Program-made: the position numbers and the translations under genes
In this document: positions 1 to 11,240 of the stretch, one piece after another
How positions within the stretch are numbered: position 1 is the stretch's first letter
How the letters are laid out: each line of letters opens with the position of its first letter
NCBI GenBank assembly: GCA_034440615.1
Contig: JAOTOM010004022.1
Location: 47,501 to 111,500 of the forward strand
Direction of reading: 5' to 3'
Origin: Ashinkailepas kermadecensis
Lineage: Eukaryota > Arthropoda > Thecostraca > Neolepadidae
DNA length: 64,000 nucleotides
The notes under the pieces: generated by a model
Databases searched by the model: none
Told to the model about the DNA's origin: nothing
What the model saw: only the letters and a program-made list of their open reading frames with translations

Positions 1-730
1 TGGGTCCAAAGCGCGATATTTGGGGGGCTTGGCGCTAGTTCGAGGAGCGTGTTGTACTTATTTGGGCCCTAGTGCGAATTTGGCGTCCCCCGGCGCAAAC
101 TTTCAGGTACGGTGAAAGTTTTTTGTTGCCCATTGCATTTATTTATAACCCCTAATTCTGGGGGCCCCGACGCAAATTTATGGGGCCCCAGGATCATTTA
201 TGGGGACCCCGACGCAATTCTTGGGTTCTTGAAAGCCCACTTCTTCAGGATGTACGGGGCGGGGATTTGCCATTGGCATGCCACTGCGGCTGCTCAACAA
301 GTTTTTTTTTCAGCCGATGGCACCCTTAAGAGTAGGATGGCCCTTTGGAGAACCTTCTTTTGGGGCATGTTCTGAATTTTCCGTTGCTCGTGTCGACTCG
401 ATGGAGTCCTTTTGTAATTTTTTGGCGGTCGACTTGTATTTTTTGTAAGCCTCTTGTGCGATGCTTTTGGGCCCCGGTACGATTATTCGGTCTCCCGGTG
501 CATTTTTTTTTCGGTGCTCCAAAGCGCTTATTTTCCGCGGCCAGATGCGTTTTTGGGGTCCAACGCAATTTGTGTGGCCGTAGAGTAACATTCCGGGTAG
601 GAATTGATCTTTGGGAAGCCAGCTGCGACTTGTGGAGCTCCGGGAGGACTTTGTATGCCCCTAATGTGATTTCCAAGGGCAGTGGCGCGACGTTTTTGGG
701 TCTTAGTGCGATTTGGACGAGGGAAACTCC
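1..730. repeat. Old, degenerate GC/AT tandem repeat
   Basis: The stretch is built from loosely similar blocks of about 25-40 bp in which a G/C cluster such as GGGGCCCCG is followed by a GCG or ACGC step and then an A/T run. Examples lie around 60-110, 155-220, 470-505, 545-570 and 690-715. The units are too diverged for an exact period by eye. Open frames on both strands here come from the composition and match no protein family I know. I read it as a decayed minisatellite that continues left of the window. Confidence 0.5.
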
Positions 731-859
731 ATTAGGTCCCATGCTAAAAGCTGCATTTATTGGGAAGGGGCACGCTAGTTTTAAGGGGACTCGGCCGGCC
801 AACCAAAAGGATACAAAGCTTTGTCTGAACGACCGAACAACTCAAAACAACACCGGCTT

Positions 860-1544
860 CCTCAAAATGTTAGCTTCCTGGCCGGCGCACCAGGTGGCAG
901 CATCGGCGCCGACGTTCCAGCGCGGGCGGCGCCGCGCGACCCTGGCGCGTGGGAACGGCGGCTGTCGCGGCGTCTTTGTGTCCAGCGGGCCGGCGGCAGT
1001 GAGCCGTCTGCTGCCGACCAGGACCCTCCTGCTGATCGCGGCCGGCGCGGTGCCGACGCTCGCCGCCGTGTCGCCGCCCGTCCGCCGTCGCGTCGTTGCA
1101 CGGGTGCCGACAGAGCGTGCCGGCGCGTCCGGTCGTCACCACTGACGCGGCGCGTCCGTACCCGTGCTGCACCGTGCCTGCCGACCAGGTGAGCCGGCGG
1201 CCACGTGCAGTGAGAACTGGAGCGCTCGTCGGCGCCCGACTGCCGCTCAGTGCGATCGACGCGCCGCCGCCGCCGCCGCCGCCACCGACAGAGCGGCCCG
1301 CACGCGGCGCCGAGTACATTGGCCGAGCGCACCGTGTAGGCTGCCGTCGTCCTGAGTCTGAGCGATTCGGCGCGGCGAGCGGATGTGACTGGCGGGTGAC
1401 GGCGCGAACAGCGCGGACCACAGCCAACTGCAGTGTGCGGTGGCGAGTTGGCGGTGGGCGGATGTGACTGGCGGGTGACGGCGCGAACAGCGCGGACCAC
1501 AGCCAACTGCAGTGTGCGGTGGCGAGTTGGCGGTGGGCGCGAGC
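860..1544. promoter_or_regulatory. GC-rich, CpG-rich region upstream of a candidate first exon
   Basis: The sequence changes abruptly from mixed composition to very GC- and CpG-rich DNA, with a GCCGCC run near 1,261-1,285, and ends at the candidate start codon at 1,545. This position and composition fit a promoter plus 5' untranslated region. No TATA box stands out. The long open frames on both strands are low-complexity Arg/Ala/Pro-rich translations and are not believable proteins. The promoter role is inferred from position only. Confidence 0.35.
1382..1539. repeat. 79-bp tandem duplication, two copies
   Basis: The block starting GATGTGACTGGCGGG at 1,382 recurs at 1,461, and the two 79-bp copies are nearly identical. 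The second ends five bases before the candidate ATG at 1,545, so the duplication would lie in the 5' untranslated region or core promoter of that gene. The high identity implies a recent duplication. Confidence 0.85.
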
Positions 1545-1626
1545 ATGGCGTGCCGCGTGTGCACCCTTCTGCTGCTGCTGCTGCTGCTCGCGCCGCTGGG
1601 CAGCGCGTCGGTGCTGGACGAAACTG
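1545..1626 (+). CDS. Candidate first coding exon of a secreted or membrane protein
   Basis: The ATG at 1,545 sits in a good context (GCGAGCATGG). It opens 27 codons with a textbook signal peptide: a short N-terminus MACRVCT, a run of eight leucines, then APLGSAS with a plausible signal-peptidase site after GSA. The exon ends at CTG followed by GTGAGTGAG at 1,627, a consensus splice donor, leaving phase 1; unspliced, the frame soon stops. The leucine run is written mostly as CTG repeats, so some of its length may be unstable. The mature part visible (SVLDET) is too short to name a family. A GC-rich region lies upstream. No downstream exon was recognised, so the gene would extend to the right through a long intron. 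Chance is possible, but start context, signal peptide and donor agree. Confidence 0.5.
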
Positions 1627-1949
1627 GTGAGTGAGCCGGCTGAGCGGCAGCATCGCAGTCACCCTCCGCCAGGGCTGAGGAATCTCGTCTAGTTGACGAG
1701 TAGCTGCCCGTCAACTTCGAACAGTTGCATACATTCAACAGTTGAACGGGCGTATTTTGATGGTACACTTGGCATTTTAAAAATACAAATGTTTCATATT
1801 CTTAGTAGCCCAGGAAGATAATGAACATAGTGCCGTCAGCAATTAATCATGCTTTCCAGTAATCCACTGTGACAGGAAGTGAATGAAATAAGTAGTAACA
1901 TGCGCGCAAAGCATTTTATGTTCCCATTTTCCAATTGTAAATCATAGTC

Positions 1950-1992
1950 CATTTTGCAAAACGACACCCCTTCGCGGTCGTTTTGCAAAATG
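1950..1992. repeat. Perfect hairpin, 16-bp arms and 11-nt loop
   Basis: The arm CATTTTGCAAAACGAC at 1,950-1,965 is exactly the reverse complement of 1,977-1,992. The loop contains CCCCTTCGCG, which appears again just to the right at 1,993-2,002. It may be the stump of a short inverted-repeat element. Confidence 0.85.
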
Positions 1993-3386
1993 CCCCTTCG
2001 CGGAATACTGCGCCAAAGATGGTGGGCGGTAGGCACGCAAATCGCCTGGAGGTTTACCAACCTACACCATTGGTTCATCCGTGTGAATTCTTCAGCTAAT
2101 CTGATCTTGCAAGCATAGGAACCTATCAACATTCTAACGTAGTGTTGCGTCTCGTTCAGCACACACCGTCCACATTGACGTGACGTCCACATTACGTCAC
2201 ATTGTGGACACCGCACGCGCCGAAACGGCTTGGTATGGTCACCCACCACCAACCCGCGGCATTCCCTCCGCGGCTGAAATATTCCGCCGCACGTGCTTAA
2301 ACCTGTCGGACATTCCTGCGATTGCGATGCGCGTCACATGTTATCTTTATTGAACAGGCGCGACCTCTTGTCATATCACAGCTCGGCTTCACAAGGGGGC
2401 CGGAACTTGGCTGATTGGGCAAGATATCTGTGGCTATTTGTTGTACCACGCATAGCCAAAGGTCAAGAAAGCTTCAAGTCTGCTACGCAGGAGATATCGA
2501 TGCTACGTTTTGCTACCTGGGTATGATCAGCGCAAAACACCGATGGGGACTGAAAATGTAGCAGTTTACTCTCGCTGTTACCAGCAGTACGATGAAAACT
2601 TTCGACATTTGGTTAATGGAACATAATTCATAGTATTTTCTGTGCCGTTCACACCAATAATCACGTGAAACACAGTGGAGGCGAAGAAATATATCATCAG
2701 CCAGGATGTGCTCAGTGTGAAATATAAAGCATCAATAATGTTGTGACAAAACGTCTTGCGCAGACAATGTGTTACCCAAAGACCATGCTCATGGTTAATG
2801 ATACCGTGGACCCCTGACACAGGGATGCAAACTTGTCGCCGGGAGCGAGCCCACACCCAACGATCCTCTTGTCAGTCGCTGGATCGAGGTCGGGGCGAAC
2901 TTAAATGAGTGGCGGTTGAGGTTGGCGTCATTAAACTTGCCCCGATATCCCGAGCACCTGAGCTTGCTGCGCGTCACTTTTTACCACCGTGAGTCTTCTT
3001 CATCCTTTGTCAGTCCCACTGTTTGTCACCGCCCAGCTTCACGGCCAGCCTCTGCCCACCTTTTGTATTTGGACTGCTTCGATCTGTAGTCTGTCGTCTA
3101 CAATCACGCACAAGTCGCCATCTCTCTAAATCTCAATCAACGCGCTGGAACTTCTACAGGAACTCAAGCGTGCGGGCCACACGGCTTCTCAGATAGCAGT
3201 CTCTAGGTAGCAGGTGAGCACAATGGTTACAGCGTTGTACCCAACACTATAATGCTTTGTGTCACATACAATTAAAAGTTGAGCATTGATTGCAGACGTT
3301 CACAGATAACTGGGCAGATCCGGGAACTAAAGCAATACAAATTGAGAATATATCACAAACAATTAATTGTATTTCCTTATTTCTAG

Positions 3387-3418
3387 TATAATGTGCATGT
3401 TATAACGTGCACATTATA
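3387..3418. repeat. 32-bp near-perfect palindrome
   Basis: TATAATGTGCA at 3,387-3,397 pairs with TGCACATTATA at 3,408-3,418, and the centre GTTATAAC is itself a palindrome. Only one base pair, 3,398 with 3,407, is mismatched. It is AT-rich and could extrude as a cruciform. Confidence 0.8.
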
Positions 3419-5192
3419 TCTCGCGCAAACCCGAAAAGGCCGTTGGCGCACCATGTGTCTGGTCTAGTTCAAAGGCGATGATTGGCTTCAAAGATCGGCA
3501 AAGAGGTGTGAGTTGTCAGGATTCGGTACACTTGGCAACTGACGTCATTGGTTGCGTACTCTGGAATAATTTGTAATACTACTGGTGTGAACGCATTGCT
3601 ATGTGCTACCAAGGGCATACAGCAATATATAGCCATGCTGGCGCCCACTAACATAGTGATTTGTATCAATGAATATGGAAAATCGCTACCTAGGCTATAT
3701 GTCTCATATATACCCCATATCTCAATCGTGCAGCGCACCATAGTTCGTGAGTGCGCAAGTTCTTGACCTCTGCTCATAGATGACAAGAAGAGAGAAGAAT
3801 GTCCTAAACTCAAATTATTTTTGCACAGAGTCGACCTGAAAAATGTGCCGTATAACAAGAGCACCCAGTGCCATCTCCCTGCCCAGTTTACCTGTAGCAC
3901 TTCCCGGGCTAAAGTTTGTTGTATAACCACTCTGCCCGTCCTGCTGGCTGCTGCACCCACGTTTGTGACGTCAAACAGTAGAAGGCAGGAGGAATTTGAC
4001 GCTGTAGTTTGCAATAGGTTCATGCGTATTCATGTTCTTGGAGTAGGAGAGAGGTGAGAGTAGCGCCCTCTCCATAAATATGGATGTACTGTGACATTAA
4101 CCCAACGGGCGTTGTATGAAAAGTTCAAAATGACTTTTAAATCTCGAACTTTGAGATCATCCCGGCGACCCTCTGCTCATTGCTTGCCAATATTTGCACC
4201 CATAATTGTATGGGGTGATTGTTCCGAACCGAGATGGGCCCACAGTTCAGTAAGTAACGTGAAAACATCAGCGATTAAAAAAGCATTCGGCGTATTCCCC
4301 CACGTATTATCCTTGTTGAATAGAATCCCCGCATTATTGCAAATGCTGAGTTTTGTTACCCCAATGCTTTGTGAGAGGTGCATATCCTCTTTCATTTTCT
4401 CACAGGCCGCAAAGCTTCACAAGCATTGGGCGAGTCGATTACTTATTTTAACGTTTGCCCGAGATGTCAATCATTCGCTTGAGCGTAGGTTTACGGAAGC
4501 TTTTCTGTTTATGGAAGTGCAATTTCCTTATATAAAATAAGATAATATTGTCTTGTAATGTACATTCTTCCCATCCTGACTGCATAAATTGTTCAGTTTT
4601 TTGCGCTTGGAGAAGGTATAATACCAAAGCGTCGGGCATTGTTGTTATGAATTCATGCTCTCATCCTAAGATTAAAAACTAATGCAGTTAAAGGCCATTC
4701 TACGATAATTTCGAGGTGTATATTGTTTTTTGCCCATTTCCATTAAACACGGGCTTTTAAATTCATCACCTGAAAATGTGGTGTGTCGACCAATTTGAGA
4801 TGCTTCGCTCGTGAATTTCCAGTAGTTTACGAGTCTCCAATGGAAATCGCGAGCCTCGTTGCGTCATGTATCCCTTCATTCCACCCCTTGTTTTCTGGTG
4901 TGAATGCGGATGACAGCAGCATTTGGACTTCTTTGATCCAGGCTCGCAGACCATCGGAGAGCAGAAAGGACATTTTGGAGCTTCTAAAACGCGGTTTCAT
5001 CTACTTCTATTTCCTGTACTTTTGTGGTTGTTCTTTTCGATTCATTTGTTTACCAGGAATTTAAATCGAGTGCTTATTTTCTTAAGTGTTGCAGGTTTTC
5101 AACCATCGCATCTCTACACTTACTTTTCAAAGAACCTAATGTGGCGTCCCGCGCTTTACGGTGGCCTGCCATGGCGTAACATCCTATTTGTG

Positions 5193-5370
5193 CGGAGGCC
5201 CAGCCCAACCTTTAGCACCCAAAGTACACTAGATTAAACGCTATATTTTGAGGGTTTTTTCCACCACGCAAAATCGTAAACTTTCAGCGAGCTTCGCGCG
5301 CCGACAACGTTCTCTGTTTCATCACTTTTTTCATCGACCCCTCCTTACGAAACTCCTGGCTGCGCCACTG
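5193..5370. mobile_element. hAT-like MITE, 178 bp
   Basis: The right end reads CCTGGCTGCGCCACTG, so the terminus read inward is CAGTGGCGCAGCCAGG. The left end CGGAGGCCCAGCC matches it at about 10 of 13 positions. An exact 8-bp direct repeat, TATTTGTG, lies at 5,185-5,192 and 5,371-5,378. An 8-bp target-site duplication with CAG...CTG ends is the hallmark of hAT-superfamily DNA transposons. The element has no coding capacity. A longer relative lies at 16,916-17,124. Confidence 0.75.
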
Positions 5371-5378
5371 TATTTGTG

Positions 5379-6294
5379 TATGTGCTCGAAGGTGTCGTTT
5401 TCCCTGCCTTGATTGTGTGGAAGGGCAGAATTATATTATGGACAATTTGATGTGTACACAAACTTATGATGTAAATCACACGCCGCATCTATTCGCCTCG
5501 ATATGGTCTTGTGCAAAACTGGGCAGAAATGACTTCGTTTCTATTTAAGGCGAAGTGACATTATCTACCTTGGAACCTCAATGCGTAAGTGCATGACATG
5601 CTGGTTCACATCTGTGAATATGAACAATCCTGCTGTTTTCGTCTTAGCTACACCCGCACACTTCGAATTGCAAAGGAAAAGTGGAGGATATCTGAGGATG
5701 AGAACTGAGGTCACCCAAAAGCCCCCGTCGCAAAAAGTAATTCGCGCGATCGTATTGTATTCAAGTACCGCTTCCAAGCCGTGAGCACGATGTGCTCTGG
5801 ATGCACACTGCACAGCCGTAGATGGAAGATGGAACCGCACGACGGACCATGCACACTTTCACTGCTGCCTGCAAGGCAGCAACAGACTGTTTCTACGCTC
5901 CTGCCCACGGACATAGTGGGTCTGATGTGCAGATTGAATAATCTGTTTCCACAGTCCTATCTACTTCCGTTAGTCTACTTATTAGGCAAGCGATGATTGC
6001 TGTACAGACATTTCTTACCAGGCGCAGATCTAAATATTTTTATCTGCTTGTCTGAAGTTGCATGCTTCCAAAGCATGCGCCCATGATCGTAATAGAGGTT
6101 GGAGGATATTAACATCACAACGCCAGAAAAAGGTGCAGTGCTGCAATAGGATAGGAGCGCTCATAGGAATCCAGCAAAAGGTGCAGCGCAATAGGATAGG
6201 AGCGCTCATAGGAATGTTCATAGAAGCGCAATCGAGTCCATCGGGCCCGTCAGTCGCGATTTCCCACTCGCCAAGGGCACAACAATCTCCCAAA
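5379..6294. other. Unique DNA, no gene recognised
   Basis: I see no domain, splice-bounded exon or tandem array. A short direct repeat, GGATAGGAGCGCTCATAGGAA, occurs at about 6,148 and 6,194, shortly before the microsatellite. Confidence 0.35.
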
Positions 6295-7028
<734 letters not shown>

Positions 7029-7030
7029 GG

Positions 7031-8468
7031 GGGGAAGTACTTTTCAACTTCATCGTTTTCCATGCAACGCTCATAAAGTTAATGTTAGTCTCTTCCAAAA
7101 TTTGATGGGCGCGTGAGGGGGGCAGGTGATATGGCACCCTCTGACCTCCGATTTCTACGCTCATGACGCTCACTGTCATTTCTTCTTGTTTTATATTCTT
7201 CTTCTTGTTTTCTTGTCAGCACAGCTTTACGTAGATTAAATTGTCGGAGAGACAGATTGGTAAAAAATAGTATGATAATGAACGGTAAGTTACATATCAA
7301 TTGAGCGAAATTAGTACTGTTATCAAATATTAAAAGACATTCCCCGGCGTTTTGACTGTATTGCCTTCATCAGGGACACTGACCTGAAGGCATGGCTGAA
7401 GATCCCGGGTGGGTTGGGGGGGGGGGGGGGGTCTGGATCTGGATCGCCTGGTTTGGTTTCCTACTAATGTTAATTTGTCATGTTCCCTGTTCAATCTGAA
7501 AATATCTTGGAAATAATGACACACACCCCCTGGCTTCTTGAGAAATTTCCAGCCCTGCCTGAAGGGAGGGGAAACAGGAAGTACAGACTGGCAAAGGTCT
7601 ATGTGACCCGCAGACGGCTGTGATACTGGCCGAGACAGCCTACGTGGCTCGGAACTGGCTGATGCTGGTCGAAGGAGCGCCGCGTGTGACCCGCGTATGA
7701 TACCGGTGGAGAGAGCCTTTCCCATATAGCTTCGAGCTGATTTTGATGTTATTACTTAGTGCAAGTACAGCTTGATAAGAGCATCTCCAATTGGATGCCT
7801 CGGAGCTGGAGAAGCCGCATGTTGTGTCGGCTCAATATCTAGCCAACAAGCACACCTTGTTTTGTTCGAACTCTGATTATATAATTATTCAGCATAAAAC
7901 ATTGCTAGAAAAGAATAAAACAACATCAATAGCAATCGATGGAAATAGCCATCGTCTGCTCCATTACGGTTGTCGTTCTGCGTACGTTTAGCAGTGCTCG
8001 AACGGGACCCTGCTGAATGCTGAAGCGCTATGGATGTTCACTCGACACTGCTAATCATACATCTAGCCGTTAATACTAAGATATAATTGCATTAATTCCT
8101 GTAGGAAGTGGTGTTACGCAAAACTGTGGTAATGCGTTATGGATTTTTAGGGGAAGTTGTCCGGAAATGTCCCAAAATGCCGTACCTGTGTAACTGAGAC
8201 CAGGTGAAATGGAATTTTGAGGGCCGGTTCAACTGGCCAATAATCATTCCGCGCAATTATAGATCAGCTTCATAAAATAGCGCTCCCCCTACATTACTAA
8301 AGAAGCACACACGTGACTTGGTCACGCTATTATTTCGTTCATCACGAACACATTGATAGACATAAACATGCAGTGCGTTCCGGCAAAGTCAATCTTGCGA
8401 AATAGCCAACCGGCTGTAGAACGACTAGCTGAATGCTTCGTAATTGCGCTATAACAAGCGATAGAACA
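7031..8468. other. Unique DNA with a 15-G run, no gene recognised
   Basis: A poly-G run lies near 7,417-7,431. No coding exon, RNA gene or array could be supported elsewhere in the stretch. Confidence 0.35.
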
Positions 8469-8476
8469 TATTGCTG

Positions 8477-8971
8477 CAGGGGCGTATGCAAAATATAGTC
8501 AAGGGGTCACATATGCAGGATTTTGTTAGGGGAGGCATCATTCAGACTTTGCGCCAGACTGGGCAGGTTAAGGGACGTGCGATTGATCAGGGTCTAGGAA
8601 TGATTGTTTGAATGATTAGGATTAGGAATGCTCATTTCGGAATAATCGCTGACCATCGTACACGAGAAGATGAATACAGGACAGTGCTTGCCTCGCGCCG
8701 TGCATTTCAACACCCTTATGGCATCGCGACAACGGCGCTCCCACCGGTCTAGCCAGGTCGCAGATCGTGTGCTCCACCCACGTGCCTACAGAGCAAACCT
8801 GCGGACACATCATACACTCACTGCATTCGAAACAAACTCTCCGATAAGTTTAGTACAACTTACTGATTTCCGTCCAATCATCAGGAGTCCAAGTCTATCA
8901 TACACGAAGCCATTCATAAGTAGGGGAGGAAGATGAGCACGTGTTCCTGTGCGCCCCTGGGTACGCCACTG
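8477..8971. mobile_element. hAT-like non-autonomous element, 495 bp
   Basis: The left end CAGGGGCGTATGCA and the right end GGGTACGCCACTG (CAGTGGCGTACCC read inward) form imperfect terminal inverted repeats starting CAGNGGCGTA. The flanks are TATTGCTG (8,469-8,476) and TATTGATG (8,972-8,979), a 7-of-8 match to an 8-bp target-site duplication. No transposase is recognisable inside. It belongs to the same broad class as the elements at 5,193 and 16,916 but has a different interior. Confidence 0.6.
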
Positions 8972-9221
8972 TATTGATGCGACGGAATATATTATATCGC
9001 TCCTGATTGCTACACACCGTTGTCTACGATCGGAAATTCATCAGGCTAAATGTCTTCTGGTAGCCGTACGTAGGTAGCGAAGCCGGTATCAAATTCTAAG
9101 GTAACATCCGGGAATTACGCTCGCAATGCATGTATAATGGGACAGCATTTCCCAGTGTGCAGTTCGTCGCAGATCTGTGGCAATCGCGTTGGGCCTCGCC
9201 ACTATGTCTGGCTATCAGGTA

Positions 9222-10601
9222 CAGGGTGTCTCAAAATAGATGGAACCCATTAACATGATAATAATTTATTATTCAGGTAAGAAACTCCCAAAAATATTAT
9301 ATTTCCTGGGAGCTGATATGATAACAATTAAATAACTGAAGATTTGAAGTCTCTAGCTCAAAGGATATATTTATTAGAGCACACGTTCCAAATGACCGTC
9401 ATCGCGCCTCAGACACATTTGAAGCCGACGAGCGAAGTTGTCAATCACCTTGACACACTCTTCCTTCCTGATGACACGAATATTCTGAGTGATGGCCACT
9501 TTCAGTTCAGCAATGGATTGAGGACGATTCCTATACACATGGTCCTTAAAAAAAACCAGAGGTAAAAATATGGGGGGGGGGGGGTCAGATCAGGTGAATG
9601 CGCAGACCACTCGGGTTCGCGGCGCCTGCTGATCAGCCGACCAGGGAATCGCTGGTCCAGCCATTCCATCGTGACGTTGGCTGTATGTGGAGTTGCCCCA
9701 TCTTGTTGGAACCGTAGCACATCTCGATTCACGCCACGAGGTGTCCCAAATCCCCTCCAGAACTTGTTGAGCATCACAATGTAACGCTCATTTGTGACAG
9801 TGACTGCCTCCTTGTCCGTGTCTTCAAACCAGAACGGTCAGATTATGCCATGTTTTGAGATGGCCACCCAGGCCGTACACTTCACAGCGTGCAATGGTCT
9901 CTGAAGCACCTCTTCCGGGACTTGTGTGCCCCAGAACACACTGTACTTGCTATTGATATGCCCACAGAGCAAGAAGTGTGTTTCGTCGCTGAACCAAAGA
10001 TCATCAAGAAAGTCAGGATCCCTTCGATCTTGTTCTCGAACCACCGGTACATCACAACACGTTTTGCCATGTCAGCTGGTGTAAGTTTATGCTTGATCTG
10101 GATTTTGTATGGGTACAGATGAAAATCCTTGATCAGGATTATTTGCACTGACGCACGTGAAAGATCCAGTTCTTGGCTACGTCTTCGGATGGACTTTTTC
10201 GGGCTCCTTGCGATAGAAGCTCTCACCTCATCCACATTGTCAGGAGATCTTGCAGTCAGCTTCGTGCCCGAACTGGGTGTTCCTGCCTTCTCGTTGAGGT
10301 TGTTTACTGATCCAGGGGCCTTACATTTTTACCAAACGATATATTTGTTTTTTTTTTTGGGGGGGGATAGTTGTTGAAGTTGAACTTTCTGCGAAATCTT
10401 GCTTGCACCGTTTTGAATGATTTCGTCTCCAAATAAGTAGTGAAGCAAAATATTTTTTTCTCCGATGGCCAAGGCATTTTGATTGATAATTATTGGTTGT
10501 TATTGTCTCCTCTCTTAAAATTTGAAAACATAGAACACGAACATTAACATTGGTAGAGTTATTAGCAGTGGCATGGGTTCCATGTATTTTGAAATACCCT
10601 G
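9222..10601 (-). mobile_element. Tc1/mariner-superfamily transposon, complete but inactive, 1,380 bp
   Basis: The two ends are inverted copies of one another over about 29 bp (9,222-9,250 and 10,573-10,601), starting CAGGGTRTYTCAAAATA and including TGGAACCCAT. The left end is preceded by TA at 9,220-9,221, the expected target dinucleotide. The base pair after the right end is GA, so the duplication has decayed or one boundary is off by a base. A single transposase gene on the minus strand fills the interior. The element lies against the 30-bp minisatellite to its right, and its left flank also resembles that repeat. Confidence 0.88.
9374..10477 (-). pseudogene. Mariner-type (IS630/Tc1/mariner) transposase pseudogene
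   Basis: A functional copy would bind the element's ends and cut and paste it using a DD(E/D) catalytic site. Reading leftwards from the ATG at 10,475-10,477, the N-terminus starts MPWPSEKKIF and contains TKSFKTVQARFRRKFNFNN, a helix-turn-helix type region common in arthropod elements. Then come SPKKSIRRRSQELDLS, FSDETHFLL (first catalytic Asp at 9,985-9,987) and FQQDGATPHTA (second Asp at 9,700-9,702). Next is HSPDLTP, and a C-terminus ending DDGHLERVL before the stop at 9,374-9,376. The third catalytic acid falls in a run of 13 C on the coding strand and is lost. There is an in-frame stop at 9,838-9,840. The frame shifts near 10,350-10,366, near 10,020-10,040 and near 9,548-9,584; two of these coincide with homopolymer runs. 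By count the second-to-third spacing would be about 41 residues, suggesting a DD41D-like group, but the damaged run makes this uncertain. Confidence 0.9.
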
Positions 10602-11240
10602 GACAAGTCTCTGAGCTCTGTCGTAGCCAGACAGAGCTGTATTACGCATATCTGTCTGGCTATCATAAGATATTACGCCGCTCTGCCTGGCTATCATCAG
10701 GTATTAAACCGCTGTCTGGCTATCATCAGGTATTAACCCGCTCTGTCTGGCTATCATCAGATATTACACCGCTCTGTCTGGCTATCGTCAGGTATTAAAC
10801 CGCTTTGTCTGGCCTGTCAGGCGCTGTCAGGTATTAAACCGCATTAGGTATTACGCAGCTCTGTCTGGCCACCATCAGGTATTACTCTGCTCTGTCTGGC
10901 TATCATCAGGTATTACGCAGCTCTGTCTGGCTATCATCAGGTATTACTCTGCTCTGTCTGGCTATCATCATGTATTATGCCGCTCTTCTGACTATTATTA
11001 TTACTTATTTTAATCATTATATTAATCAAGTATTACTCCGCTCTGTCTCGCTATCATCAGGCAATATACCGCTCTGTCTGGCTATCATCAGGCAATATAC
11101 CGCTCTGTCTAGCTATCATCAGGTAATATACCGCTCTGTCTCGCTATCATCAGGCAATATACCGCTCTGTCTGGCTATCATAAGGTATTACGCCGCTCTG
11201 TCTAGCTATCATCAGGCATATACCGCTCTGTTTGACTGCC
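10602..11240. repeat. 30-bp minisatellite (CTGTCTGGCTATCATCAGGTA family)
   Basis: About 20 copies of a unit of roughly 30 bp built around CTGTCTGGCTATCATCAGG and TATTACNCCGCT. Variants carry CAATATACC in place of TATTACNCC from about 11,040 on. The first unit next to the transposon is inverted: the bases around 10,617-10,640 read as a short palindrome of AGCTCTGTC and GCCAGACAGAGCT. Degenerate units and an AT-rich interruption lie near 10,985-11,030. Confidence 0.93.

Larger units (their letters stand above)
1627..5184. other. Mostly unique DNA, no gene recognised
   Basis: Apart from the two hairpins listed separately, I see no recognisable coding exon, RNA gene or tandem repeat here. If the exon at 1,545 is real this would be intron 1. 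The longest open frame, 184 codons on the minus strand at 3,469-4,023, has no domain or signature I recognise and looks like a chance frame. Confidence 0.4.

Noticed and set aside
3469..4023. 184-codon minus-strand frame as a gene
   Set aside because: No recognisable domain, start context or splice sites; a frame of this length can occur by chance in 64 kb read in six frames.
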